From: Theristus sp. LFF4_11
Lineage: Eukaryota > Nematoda > Chromadorea > Monhysterida > Xyalidae
Assembly: GCA_030248135.1 (NCBI GenBank)
Contig: JASANC010002400.1
Location: 62,001 to 126,000 of the forward strand
Length of the DNA: 64,000 nt
Reading direction: 5' to 3'
Shown here one piece after another: positions 13,276 through 24,133 of this stretch. Below the pieces are notes generated by a model, which saw only the letters and a program-made list of their open reading frames with translations, was not told where the DNA came from and made no database searches. Position numbers and translations under genes: made by a program. Positions within the stretch are counted from its first letter, which is position 1; each line of letters begins with the position of its first letter.

Positions 13276-13533
13276 TTATTTACATACATTCATTTGAAAC
13301 CGTGAAACAACTTTATTCGCATGGTCAAATGAATGAGCCAATTTGCAGGCGGTAGCCATGTGAAAATTGCGCAGTGACTCACCCGCAAGACAGGCACACT
13401 CAACAATAATGACAGCCAATATGACAAACATGGGCGCAACAGCAAAACAACAACCCACTTGTTTATCAGTTTCATCTGTCATGAAAAGGTTTTTACAAAA
13501 AATGCGACATGCAAAGCAAAATTCAACCTTCAC
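13276..13533 (-). CDS. Possible small membrane-protein exon
   Basis: Open frame on the minus strand containing an ATG (near 13482) followed by TDETDKQVGCCF and a hydrophobic run (FAVAPMFVILAVIIVECACL) that could be one membrane span. A consensus GTGAGT donor follows directly after that run, so the real exon may end near 13379. It lies between SYS1 and ALS2 on the same strand. No family recognised; it may be noise. Confidence 0.3.
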   Translation of the reverse strand: MKVEFCFACRIFCKNLFMTDETDKQVGCCFAVAPMFVILAVIIVECACLAGESLRNFHMATACKLAHSFDHANKVVSRFQMNVCK

Positions 13534-14517
13534 ATTTCAGAAATTATTGGAGGTTGTTGTCCGTAAGTTCAAAAGAAACAAAAAGTTAATTGCGAACCTT
13601 CGCTAGAAATTGTGTTATGAGCACTTGACAAAAGTGCAGCCACAACAAAATTTAATTTTTGATTAAAAACCATCCTGAAAACACTACGGAGTTAGCATCT
13701 AGCATCAGCATTTTAAGGCGGTTGTTTATTCGCCAAACATCAAACTCGTAGCGATTTTTTGAAAAAAAATTCAAATTGCACCCATGTACTTCTTCCGCAC
13801 CAATCAGGTTGAAAACAATTTGGTCATTCACGATCAGAGCATTATCAGCAAAATAATGGCTTCTGTCTGATTGACTGACGCGTGTGAATCATTCTGATTT
13901 CAAAGTGGTTCGACTGACTTTCAAAGTGACTGACAAAGGCAAAGACACTTTTGTGCCTTCAAATAGAACATTCGTCATTTGTGATCCTGAAAACTGGTGT
14001 CTTTCATGTTCACGAAAGTTACTCGCATCCGCATATGTTTCGTTAAACCTGTCATTTTTTGCGAACCACAGAGAAAGAGAACTTTAGTTAAAAAAGAAAG
14101 AACGCAGATCAGGTTGGTTGGAATCACATATCTTATTGGTGGTTAATACCACCGGTCTTCTTTTAAACCCAATTCCGTTCTTCTTGCCCCGAAGGCTCTG
14201 CATTCTATTGAAAAAAGGTGAAAGGTTTAAAAAACATATTGCAGCTCCAAATTTCTTTTGGCATGCACGTTATATGCAGATAATTCCCTCCACAAAATAA
14301 TTAAAATTCACATGAAACACAACAATTTCATCAAAAGGAAAAACCATGCACTAATTGTGTTGACACATTGCACGTATCAGTTTGTACGAAACCGAAAAAC
14401 GTGAATATCAAACATCAGAATCACAAAACACTACCCGTAAAAGCGGACATTCAAAAAAAAGTCAACGAACAAAAACAAAGAATGTTGAAATCCAAAAAAA
14501 TAGCGCGTGGCCGTCAA

Positions 14518-15903
14518 TTATAGCTCAGTGGCGGGTCCCAAGTTGAGCGGTATTGCTTTCATCTCTGATTGTAGACACAAATACTCAGCAATAATAGTGG
14601 TGATTGCAACCGTAATAAACTGCAGCAGCCACCAGCTGATGTACCGACTTAAGCGTCCATTGCACCACCAGCAAATCACAATATGCCAAAAGCACAAGGT
14701 CCCCGAAAAGTCCAAACACAACTTCGAACGCTGCACCAATTGCCAGATGCCCACGGCGCTAAAAAACAAAAAAAAAATACCGATCAGCGCGATCGTATCC
14801 GGGAAACGATTGAACTTAATTCGCTCTTTGCCGCGCTCGAAAAAAAACATTGGCAAGAAGGACAGCGGGCGGCCACCTGCACGGACCAACCGCCAACTGC
14901 AAAATTTAACTGGCCTGGACCTGGGTTGGTTGACCTTGGGTTGGCATAAAAAACTGGCATTTTTCCCCCCAAAAAAAGTGTTTTTATACGCGTTTTTTCC
15001 AGACCAAAAATTGGTACACTTTGAAAAAAACGTGGTATTTACCGGTTTTTTTCAACTTTGGACTGTGAGATTTCATATGTCAATTTCATATGTGCAATGT
15101 CAAGCGTTTGTTTTTATTGCTCATTGTGTTTGTGCTGCCCAATTGACGCCTTTCTTTTTGCCCGATTTTCTCCGTTTGGAGTCATTCAATTCAGCGTAGT
15201 TTTTGCTTCTCAATCCGCTTATCTTGTCGGTTCCGTACCAGAACTGAGCTGAGATTTGAAGCGCAACCATGCAAGGATAAAAAACACATTATTCGACTTC
15301 GAAATCAGTTCATCAAAGCCGATACACCCACCGGCAAAAAACTACCTTTTTCCGATGCATTCACTGTCCAGCGCCGGAATCAGATTCGAAATCAGTCCTG
15401 GTTCAAGCTTACAGTTGGCGGCAAAGGTTTCAAAAAACTTGTTGGCTCTGATGTTTTCGAAAAAGATACTAATTTGTCGGCAAAAAGACCAGTTTTTTTT
15501 CACGACGACGAAATAACGACCATTTTCCAACCCTAGGTAGACCGCCTGCCTAAGAAAATGACGAAAAAGAACTCACGAAATCCCACTAGCTGAAAGTTGT
15601 GCAATCAACAACTTAGCACCACCCTTTTCGCGAACGTATAAGCTCTGCAAATAATAACTGACTTGGTTGGTTGGTTTCGGTTTGTTTCTGTGGAGAAACA
15701 TTTTATTTGATCATTTTGTTACCTACCTGGTACAAGAAAATTTGATCCAGTCCCCTCGGTGTTCCAAAGAGCACATCAAGAACAAAAATCGACGCAGATA
15801 ACGCAGCATAATAAAGATACTGCATCGCCAGCATTTGCAGCACAATCAAAGCCGGATCCCAAACAAAACTGCGAAACTGGCCACCGTGACTGTTCGATTT
15901 CAT
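14518..15903 (-). CDS. SYS1: SYS1-like Golgi trafficking membrane protein
   Basis: Homologue of SYS1, a small four-span Golgi membrane protein that recruits the GTPase ARFRP1/ARL3 to the trans-Golgi. Exon 1 (15903-15727) starts MKSNSHGGQFRSFVWDPAL and ends GLDQIFLYQ at a GTAGGT donor; GGQFRSFVWDP is the family's N-terminal signature. The ATG at 15903 is used because the longer frame begins with TTG. The last exon (about 14824-14518) carries AVGIWQLVQRSKLCLDFS, FWHIVICWWCNGR and IAEYLCLQSEMKAIPLNLGP, ending with the stop at 14520; the EYLC-x-x-x-E-x-x-x-IPLN tail is diagnostic. The link between them is inferred: a 13-nt exon at 15589-15577 (LVGF) would restore the family spacing. Confidence 0.87.
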
Positions 15904-15964
15904 TGCCAATTTGGGCAGCGTCGTCGCGTCGACTCGTCCAAAAAAATAGGTCTGTCTGTAGTTA

Positions 15965-16160
15965 GTGTAGTAGGGTTGTTAAACAAAAATCGTTTTTAAA
16001 TTCGAAAATTTTCCTCTAATATGCTCTGAAAACCTCAATTTTGGCACAATTTTTCGAAAGTTCAACAAAAATTTTCCTTGATATTACCTCGTAAAATTGC
16101 CAGCAGTAGATTTTGGACCGTTTTACCGACTGATTTTAAACTTCGACAACATCTGCACAC
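15965..16160. repeat. Dispersed repeat, left inverted copy (upstream of SYS1)
   Basis: Begins TAGGGTTGTTAAACAAAAAT and runs to ACCGACTGATTTT. Its reverse complement is present at 24815-25035, and a shorter version at 24555-24650. It lies about 60 nt upstream of the SYS1 start codon. The TAGGGTTG end resembles the hAT-type element at 42071. Confidence 0.65.
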
Positions 16161-16598
16161 GATTGCGTCAAAAAAACTGGTTACCTGTGCTACTTTGATT
16201 GTTGATACGATTGTTGATGATACGATATGAGACGACGACGACTTGCGACACTTGGTTTTGGGAATCGTAATCTGATTCTGAAAAAAGCAAAACAAGTGTA
16301 CCATATGTTTTTTTTTATTTTCTGAACTATTTTCCAGAAGAATAAAGCTCCAAGACGGTGAAAATTTGCAAAATTATCAGCTCAGCAAGAAAAGGAAAAC
16401 AAAATAAAAATACGAAGACTGATTCGGTTCTCTTTTGGAGATGAGGAAAAATGTCTGTTGTTTTTATTTTCCTATTTCCCGCGAAAAAGCCTGCGGTAAA
16501 ATGTTTCAGACATCAGATAAAATGAGAGAAACGAAGAAAAATGGAAAACAAATCAGAAACAAATTGAATTGAATGCTAAAACAGTTGAAAATTTCAAT

Positions 16599-16756
16599 TG
16601 GTACCGGATCGACCGAGTACCGGATCGACCTGGTACCGGATCGACCTGGTACCGGATCGACCGCCCTAGAAAATTGCCAGGTACCGGATCGACCGGTACC
16701 GGATCGACCGGTACCGGATCGACCGTACCGGATCGACCGGTACCGGATCGACCGCA
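16599..16756. repeat. GGTACCGGATCGACC minisatellite
   Basis: About ten copies of a 14-17 bp unit, GGTACCGGATCGACC with small variants, interrupted once by about 20 bp (CTAGAAAATTGCCAG). The unit contains KpnI-type (GGTACC) and CGGATCG palindromes. Apparent open frames across it on both strands are artefacts of the repeat. Confidence 0.85.
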
Positions 16757-17199
16757 TGCCTTTTGACGGACGTACTCTATGTTTTTCGATTTGGATGACT
16801 TCTAGAGTCAATTTTTAGCGTTGAAATGACTTAACTGAATTGAAATATCGTTTCAGAAATCGTTTTCTTGCAACTTAGAACATGTTTTTCAGTCGGTAGG
16901 CCATGAGATGAACATGATATCTTGTTGATTGGCGTATGTTATAGGTCTACAATGGAGTTGTGCGATATATTGTTAAACAATTGGAGCGGAGATGTTGGTT
17001 AATACCACATCACACGACCGTTTTTCAGATACCCGATAACATGGCCACATGTTAAAACTTGCGTGCTGAGCTAACCTAACGTGTTAAACTTGCGTCTGTC
17101 AGTTGCCCGCAACGTGATCGCGAAATCATGGTACGTGTTTTCGATACGATGATTTGAAGAGTGGGCTCTCGCCATGTGGCAGATAGCATAGCTGGTTGA

Positions 17200-17440
17200 A
17201 CCTGAAAGTAAGTGTCTTGGGGGGGGCGACCGGGTCGACAGCAGTACCGAAGGCGAAAGCAAATTTTCGAGGGGGGAGGTGTCGTCACGTGGGGGGTGCC
17301 GAAAATTTTTCAGTGGGGGGGGTGTCAGTCATGGTTGGGGATGGATCCGGCAAATTTGCCGGAATCCGGGCCGGATCCGGCAAAAGCCCATTCCGGCCGG
17401 GCCGGATCCGGCAAAAATTGCCGGAATCCGGGCCGGAATG
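17200..17440. repeat. G-rich and CCGGATCCGG inverted repeat, left copy
   Basis: Contains several runs of six or more G and a cluster of GGATCCGGCAAA/TTTGCCGGAATCC palindromes (17340-17430). A diverged reverse-complement copy is at 18730-18950, so the two flank the hAT transposase remnant. The shared inner border reads CATGxxTGGGGATGGAtCCGG on the left and its inverse on the right. Confidence 0.6.
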
Positions 17441-17587
17441 GCCTTTTTATGTCTAAAAAACATCTACGCACATTTCGTCGCTTCTTCATCACATTTTCAG
17501 CATAAAACAGCACAGACACAGAAACAAAGTCAGCAAGACACAGCACGTGAACCAACCAAAAATTACAACAACAACAATTGACAAAAT

Positions 17588-18421
17588 TCACATCGCATAG
17601 GGATAATCAAGTGCTGGCAACACACCATTCAGAAACATGACCTTTTCGGCGTTCTGAGTTGACAGACGAGATCGGCTGAACACAAACACCTGCCTGGCTT
17701 CAGAGAACATTCGTTCACTTGCCACGCTTGTTTGTAGCGGTGCCAGGTATCTGCGCGCGATTGTCGATCGTTTGGGGTATTTAGACGAGTTCAGCCGCCA
17801 AAAGTCTAGCATTGGATCACTTTTGTCCGGTTCGTCGATAAAATCATCCGACTCGTACATATTCATTTCGCCGCGTAGTTCGTCATCAAGACTGGATTCG
17901 CCTGACGGGTTGCGCGGTCGCGCAGCGTGAAACTCGATGCCTCCGTAGAGGCCAGTCGATGTCTTTTTTGGTTCGGGCTCGCGTTCACTTTCGTCATCGT
18001 CGTTGTTCGCGATCTCGGATGTATCGTCGCAGTTTGTGGGCGTCTCCGGTCGTTTCAAGATTTTCTTTGCAATGTGAAGTAGTTCACAACGAATCGCGCC
18101 TTCATTTTTGAAGACTGCAGCATTCTTGAATCGCGGATCAACGTACGTGGCCATGATGTTGGATTCGTTGTGGAAAGCGCACGGAAGCGTGTGTCGATGC
18201 TGGTCAGCAGCGTTTCTTTCGTCGTACCAATGCCACTCGCATCGACTTGTTCGATGCGCTGCTTCAGTGCGCAAACGGCGGGCAACACCATTGAAATGGA
18301 TTCGTCGTCTCGTGGATTCGTTGTTGGGGGGGGGGGGGTTATCGGGTTTTAGGGGATCACGGCACCCCCGCACACCCACGGTAACACACGTCGCTAAAAT
18401 CGCTGGTGTTCTGGGGCTCAC
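17588..18421 (-). pseudogene. hAT-family transposase, C-terminal remnant with frameshift
   Basis: The C-terminal part encodes the hAT dimerisation region: MLDFWRLNSSKYPKRSTIA, then LAPLQTSVASERMFSEARQV and RSRLSTQNAEKVMFLN. The upstream RNase-H-fold part is readable as MATYVDPRFKNAAVFKN in this frame, but the preceding segment (SMVLPAVCALKQRIEQVDAS ... TRFRA) lies in another minus-strand frame at about 18291-18180, so the gene is broken by a frameshift near 18180. The N-terminal zinc-finger and most of the catalytic domain are missing; the start of the listed frame runs through poly-C/G and is not coding. Family members cut and paste DNA with 8-bp target duplications. This copy cannot be active. 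Confidence 0.75.
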
Positions 18422-18729
18422 AAAAAAGCAACTGATTGACAGCTAACTGAATATGACAAACGAAGATGGCTGATTTCAAAAAACCCTGCTATTGTTCATC
18501 AACAACGTCGGCCAAAAGCTGGCAGCCACGTTTTTTAAAGTGGACGATGCTGCACATGAATTTGCCACTCAAGACAGAAGCAGTGAACCATTTACCATTG
18601 AACAGAACACTAAACTAAAGAAACGCTCACTGATCACATGTCAAATGCACAACAACAAAACCAACAAAGCACCGAAACAAAGTTGTCAAACCATTGAACA
18701 GCTCTGAAACGGAGAAATCAACTGGTTAA

Positions 18730-18955
18730 TTCGCGGGTCTTGGCCATTCCGGCCGGATCCGGCAAAATTGCGCCGGAATCCGGACCGGATCCAATTTTAG
18801 GCGCCGGAATCCGGAATCCGGAATCCGGACCGGAACCGGCTCCATCCCAGTCATGGTACAGTGACACCCCCCCAGGCGTGGGCCATGGGGGGGGGGGTGC
18901 ACTATTGTAGAAAATTTTCTGGGGGGGTGCACACCCCCCACCCCACCCATGAGAT
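18730..18955. repeat. G/C-rich CCGGATCCGG inverted repeat, right copy
   Basis: Reverse-complement counterpart of 17200-17440: CCGGCCGGATCCGGCAAAAT at the inner side, then CATCCCAGTCATGG and C-runs. With the left copy it brackets the hAT remnant, giving a unit of about 1.75 kb. A third, short G-run copy (GCAGAAAATTTTGGGGGG) is at about 19105. Confidence 0.6.
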
Positions 18956-20107
18956 TTTTTCGCTTAAATTTTGAAGGAAAAACGCTAAATTTTGCAGCAA
19001 AATCTTTGAAATTACAATGAAGAATGTCAAGTTATCATATATTTAGCTTATATTATGGACTTTAAAGACAAAAAATCATGATTTTCGAAAAAAAATTAGG
19101 GTGTGCAGAAAATTTTGGGGGGGGGGAGTCTCCGCCAGACAAAATTTCATGGTTTCAAATCATTTCAAAACAAAGTTTCGTGTCCTGCCGTCGCGACACA
19201 TCATCAGAATTGATCGAATTTCAAGCCGGTATGTTTGTCTTCACTTTAGCATTAGCTTAGCTGGGGACAATTAGTGAAGTTTTGGAGGTCAACCTGATTA
19301 GTGTCATATGTGGTTCTTCGGACTCCCTGATTGATTTAGCACAACTTTGATTTTTGAAAAAAAAAATTTTGAACAAAAATGACGATTTTTGTTTTTTTCA
19401 ACAACCCTATCGACAACATCTGCGATGTAACGATGTAACGATGTAACGTTTATCGTACCAAGGTAGTAACACAATGCCGAAGCATCGAAATAGGTAATAC
19501 CCGTTAGTACAAAATACAATGAAACAATCAATAACATCACGCATTCACCACCACACGAACAAAACATGATGAACTGACTGAGCTGACTGAGCTGAAGTTC
19601 TGAGAATTTGAATTTTGAACTTTTTTCAAAACAAGTTATCAATCACGAAAACTGTCACACACGACGAAACATTAACAAATAAAATAACTAGCGAGAATCA
19701 AACTCATGACTGCCCGATCAAAACTGTTCAAAACAAAAACAGATAATCCACTTCATCGACGATACGAATACGAACTCAAATTGCCGCACAATCTCAGTGC
19801 GCAGGGCGAAACTCGGCGGGCTTCTGAGGTTTCTGTGTTATTAAAAAAAAAAATCTTAAAAAAAAAAAAAAAGAGTAGCAACGGAACACCACAAACATTT
19901 TTCGGCCGCGGGGGGGGGGTTGTTTTGGGATTTTTAGAAAATGTAGGGGGGGAGGGGAAATAAAAAAAATTTTTTTTTTTTTTTTTTTTCTTCTTTTTTT
20001 TAAAGCAAGAATTCTTAATGGACCTAAGATCAATTTATCAATTCGCAAAGTTTTTCTCAATGGGAAAGGAAGAGCAACGGAGAGCGGCATCCCCAGGTCC
20101 ACGGAAA

Positions 20108-23098
20108 TCAAGCCAGAAGGGAGGGGAAACGTGTCGCAATAAATTTATGGATGAGTTGAGATTCGTTTGCAATAAGCCTATTTTTGAAAGAAGAGGTTGA
20201 GGGAGCTGAGACTGTGTCTTGATTCAGACTGTTCCAGAGTTGGATGGTTCGCACGGCCCAAGCACCAGCTCTAATTGACGTCTTTACAGGCGGTGTGTTC
20301 AGTTTATGTTGATGACCTCTAGTACCAAATTCCCCTTGGTGAACCTCAAAGAAGTCTGATAGATTTAAGACATAACACTTTGCATTGATAAATTTGTAAA
20401 CCATTACCAGGTCTGACACAATTCTCTTGAATACAAGTGAACTTTGCTGCAAATCAATGAGCCGCTGGGTGTATGATGTTTCAAAATTTACACCTTCGAG
20501 ATACTTTGTGAAACTTCTTTGAACGGATTCCACTCTCTTCAAAAGACCTACTTGAGACGGAGACCAAACCGAATTGCAATACGAGAGCTTGGTTACAACC
20601 ATCGCATTAAATAACTTCATTCTAGCTGTTGTCGATCTGGTTCTGAAACACCGTTTAATGAGGCCCGCCATGCTCTTTGATTTGCCACAAATTTCAGATA
20701 CATGATCAGCGAAGGATAATCTCTCATCAATTACCACTCCAAGATCTTTGATCTTACTGACATTTTGCACGGATTTTCCACCAACAGTGTAATTGAACTT
20801 TGGGTTACGAGATGGATTCAAGTGTAAGCACACGGTTTTTTCCGCTGCAAGTTTTAGTTTATTTATTTTCAACCATTTCTCAATTGCGATCAGATCATTC
20901 TCGATCAGAATTTTATCTTCCACACTTTCAACTTCTCGATAAATTTTGACATCATCAGCATATACCACAATATTGGAATGAGTGACACATTTCGGGAGAT
21001 CGTTGACAAACAGAGCAAAAAGAATCGGACCCAGAACCGAACCTTGCGGAACCCCTGACGTTACATTCACAAATTTAGATTGAAATCCACCGACCCTGAC
21101 ACATTGAGTTCGATTCTCCAGATACGCTGCAATCCATTGAACGAGAACCGCATCCAGTCCTAATTCGTTTAACTTTGAGATTAATACAGCGTGTGAAACT
21201 GTGTCAAAAGCCTTCGAAACATCAAAGTAAATAACATCAACACCTATACCTTTGTCCCAGCTTAGAGTCCAATCATTCATACATTTCAGTAATTGTAGCT
21301 CAACACCGCGCCCTGGAAGAAAGCCAAATTGATTGGGTGAGAAAATGTTGTTTGTGATACAATGATTCATAATTCTGTTCTTTAGAATTCTTTCCATCAC
21401 TTTACAAACACTGGAGGTTAAAGACACCGGTCGGTAGTCTGAAAGTACACTACTTCTGCCTTTTTTGGGTATTGGACAAATAACGGCTGTTCTGAATTCC
21501 AAAGGAACTTCTCCCTGGAAAAGCGAGACATTAAAAATCGCTGATAATGGTTCAGCCAAAAATGCCGACAGTTTTTTCAAAAATATGTTTGGAATTCCGT
21601 CTAACCCAGCTGCTGATTTGTTTTTTAACTTCATCAAATATTGATAAACAGTTACTTCGTCAATTTCATTAACATTTGATTTCACAGTAGTCGACCTCAT
21701 AAATTTTGTTTGTACCTGATTTTCTTTTTCCAGAAACACGGATGCAAACTGTGAATTCAGTGCCTCAGCTTTATCTAGATCAGAAATGATGCATTGGCCG
21801 TTTGGCCCGCGTAGTGCGGGTAACGTTTTTTGATTTGATAACTTTCGTTTAACAAATCCCCAAAACGATTTCGGATTTGAATTTTTCAGCACTATTTTTT
21901 CGTAAGCCAATGCCGCTTTACATTTCCGCCTATTTATAAGTTTGTTTACCGCCCTCAAAGACAAAAAGTTGTTTATGTTTCTCTTCTGCTCATCTTTGTG
22001 TTTCATTCTCAAACGTTTTCGCGCAGCAAAAAGTCTTTTGAGCCCTGGTGTTAAGGTCATGACGGTTCCTAATTTATTATTTATCTTACCAATCGGGACA
22101 AACAGCTTTATTAATTTTCTGCAGATTTCAAGAAAAAGGCGGTACATTTGACCAGAATTTGAGCAAGATCGAAAAATCCAAGACCAACTTTTGCCAGCTT
22201 TCGTCTTTTTCGTACTTTCAAAGTCACGCGATGGATAAAAATCACTGAGGCATTTCTTCATTTGTCCCCATTCAGCTTTTGCAAAATTTTTGAACTGTCT
22301 GTTTGGTAAGACAGATTTAATTTGAAGATTAGTTGTAAGTACAATCGATTTATGATCACTCTGGAAATCAACCCCACCAAATGGCATTTCTACACAAACA
22401 TCCACAACCATTTGGACACAACTGACAAAACAAAGGTCTAAAAAATTGTCTTGCCGCGTTGGCATATCTACCAATTGATGTAGGCCCACATCATTGACAG
22501 AATCTTGAAATTCTTTACTTGCTGTGGAAATTGATTTTGGCATATTACCGTTTTCACCCCATGTCAGATCCGGCAAATTAAAGTCACCAAAGAGAAATAC
22601 TCCCATTCCCTTTTCAGTTAAACACTCAATTTTCTCCAAGAATAGTTTCCAATTACTAGAATTTCGACTTGGCGAACCAGGAGGACGATAAACAATTCCC
22701 AGGCAATAACTCGTTGTGTTTAGAAATAATTCTAAGGTAAACAACTCAAAATCTTCGCAACTGATCGCTAGGTCAGGAACCACAGCAGCCTTGATAGTTT
22801 TTGGAACCAGACACAAAATCCCACCTCCACGTCCGCCCCAACTTCGATCAAGTCTAAACACTTGGTGACTATCATTTTCAACCAAAAGTGAGTCCGAAAC
22901 AGTGGAATCCAACCAAGTCTCAACAAACATATAAATTCTGCTCTCTCCCTCATCCAAAATTAACTGCTGGAGTGCATCCCTTCGGTTCTGGCTCAACAAG
23001 GACCTAGAGTTGCAAAAGTGAAACGATAGTGTGTTCTCCCTTTCTAAAAACTTTGCAGAATTGACACTTGATTTTTTTAATAAAAAGGAGCCGCTTTC
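20108..23098 (-). CDS. LINE ORF2: AP endonuclease and reverse transcriptase
   Basis: About 996 residues. The N-terminal apurinic-type endonuclease shows NSRSLLS, VETWLD, FGDFNLPDLTW, NFLDLCFV and SDHKS (catalytic D/H). The reverse transcriptase shows ICPIPKKGRSSVLSDYRPVS, NQFGFLPGRG, VIYFDVSKAFDTVSH, SGVPQGSVLGPILF and the catalytic box VVYADDVKIY. These nick genomic DNA and prime cDNA synthesis on it. No RNase H domain is evident, as in CR1-like clades. The frame is open from the codon right after the ORF1 stop; no ATG occurs until about codon 58, inside the endonuclease and after the conserved NSRSLL block. Translation therefore probably needs UAG readthrough or another recoding step. Stop at 20110-20108. 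Confidence 0.92.
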   Translation of the reverse strand, partial: ESGSFLLKKSSVNSAKFLERENTLSFHFCNSRSLLSQNRRDALQQLILDEGESRIYMFVETWLDSTVSDSLLVENDSHQVFRLDRSWGGRGGGILCLVPKTIKAAVVPDLAISCEDFELFTLELFLNTTSYCLGIVYRPPGSPSRNSSNWKLFLEKIECLTEKGMGVFLFGDFNLPDLTWGENGNMPKSISTASKEFQDSVNDVGLHQLVDMPTRQDNFLDLCFVSCVQMVVDVCVEMPFGGVDFQSDHKSIVLTTNLQIKSVLPNRQFKNFAKAEWGQMKKCLSDFYPSRDFESTKKTKAGKSWSWIFRSCSNSGQMYRLFLEICRKLIKLFVPIGKINNKLGTVMTLTPGLKRLFAARKRLRMKHKDEQKRNINNFLSLRAVNKLINRRKCKAALAYEKIVLKNSNPKSFWGFVKRKLSNQKTLPALRGPNGQCIISDLDKAEALNSQFASVFLEKENQVQTKFMRSTTVKSNVNEIDEVTVYQYLMKLKNKSAAGLDGIPNIFLKKLSAFLAEPLSAIFNVSLFQGEVPLEFRTAVICPIPKKGRSSVLSDYRPVSLTSSVCKVMERILKNRIMNHCITNNIFSPNQFGFLPGRGVELQLLKCMNDWTLSWDKGIGVDVIYFDVSKAFDTVSHAVLISKLNELGLDAVLVQWIAAYLENRTQCVRVGGFQSKFVNVTSGVPQGSVLGPILFALFVNDLPKCVTHSNIVVYADDVKIYREVESVEDKILIENDLIAIEKWLKINKLKLAAEKTVCLHLNPSRNPKFNYTVGGKSVQNVSKIKDLGVVIDERLSFADHVSEICGKSKSMAGLIKRCFRTRSTTARMKLFNAMVVTKLSYCNSVWSPSQVGLLKRVESVQRSFTKYLEGVNFETSYTQRLIDLQQSSLVFKRIVSDLVMVYKFINAKCYVLNLSDFFEVHQGEFGTRGHQHKLNTPPVKTSIRAGAWAVRTIQLWNSLNQDTVSAPSTSSFKNRLIANESQLIHKFIATRFPSLLA

Positions 23099-24133
23099 CT
23101 AATGTTGCTCAACAACAGCGCCTGCTCGAGGTCCGGCTTTCAACTCAGAATCGATCAAATCACACAGTTTGAAATCGAACGGGTCGGCGAAAAAACGGAC
23201 ACGGCGGTCTTGGAATTTTTCGTAGATCGCCAACGGATCTGTGTCCGATCCACGAAGCACAAACGTGCGGCCCGTTCTGCTCATTTTTTGTCGCAAGAAA
23301 GCCAACACACTCTGAGCACGGAATTCGAGAAGGCGTTGCATATGAGTCAAGTCAGACCTGATGTACGTCTGGTTGAACTTCGTGACGCCCTGTCGATGGA
23401 ACAGCTCGGACGCCGCTCGGCCCAGCATCAATCGTTTTGTTTGCCCGTCATCAGAACAGATCACTTTGAGTGGCCTTGCTTTGTCCGACCTGATCGCGCC
23501 CATTCGGAACACGCAGTCCACCTTTGTCGGATCGCCACCGAGTTCGTGCACCTTTTCGCGGATCGTTTTCAGCTCCGGGTTGTCCGTCTCATTTCCGCGC
23601 GCTTCGCCAACCACAGTCACCCGAGGCGTTGATTCTGGCCACTTTTCGATTACAATGTTAGCTTTTTTGGATTGCCGTTCAGCCAACTCAGTGATCGAAT
23701 TTTGTTGGCCGCGAACAGACTTGTCCACGCTGTAGAGCTCAGCAGTATCGGCCGGCAAACTCCTCAAGTGCTCAGGAGGACGGCCGTATGATTCATCCGG
23801 TGCTTGTTGGATTGAGCAATTGTTTTTGATCGTCTCAACCAGCACCTGATTCTGCTGCATCAGTTTCTCCACCGTAGCCACCAAAGTTTTCACTAACCCG
23901 ACAAGCGCGGCCATGTCCTCGCCTCCCATGCTACCACCGTCGTCGTCAGAATTGTTCGAATCTCTGGATGAAATGCTCACGTCGTCGCCGGTCGGAATTT
24001 CGTTAGCACTGCTCACTTTTTCTGTGCTTTGTTCATCAGCTGTATTACTCGTTTTTTGAATTTTTTTCTCGGGCGACGTCGGCGATCCGCTCGGCGTGAA
24101 TCGCTTCGTCTTCTTGTGTGCCCGTTTGGTCAT
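23099..24133 (-). CDS. LINE ORF1: nucleic-acid-binding chaperone-like protein
   Basis: About 344 residues starting with ATG at 24133 (MTKRAHKKTKRFTPSG; the longer frame starts with GTG). There is a basic N-terminus, an acidic and serine-rich linker, a coiled-coil-like segment (LVGLVKTLVATVEKLMQQNQ) and an RRM-like C-terminal half (IVIEKWPES, DCVFRMGAIRSDKARPLKVI, RTFVLRG). No CCHC knuckle is visible. This layout matches LINE ORF1 proteins that bind the element RNA. The stop is TAG at 23101-23099, followed at once by GAA in the same frame as ORF2. Confidence 0.82.
   Translation of the reverse strand: MTKRAHKKTKRFTPSGSPTSPEKKIQKTSNTADEQSTEKVSSANEIPTGDDVSISSRDSNNSDDDGGSMGGEDMAALVGLVKTLVATVEKLMQQNQVLVETIKNNCSIQQAPDESYGRPPEHLRSLPADTAELYSVDKSVRGQQNSITELAERQSKKANIVIEKWPESTPRVTVVGEARGNETDNPELKTIREKVHELGGDPTKVDCVFRMGAIRSDKARPLKVICSDDGQTKRLMLGRAASELFHRQGVTKFNQTYIRSDLTHMQRLLEFRAQSVLAFLRQKMSRTGRTFVLRGSDTDPLAIYEKFQDRRVRFFADPFDFKLCDLIDSELKAGPRAGAVVEQH

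Noticed and set aside
14507..15199. 230-codon plus-strand ORF
   Set aside because: Antisense to the SYS1 last exon and running into A/T-rich repeat; no homology.
16569..16818. Short ORFs with RPVPDRP repeats on both strands
   Set aside because: Produced by the GGTACCGGATCGACC minisatellite being open in several frames.
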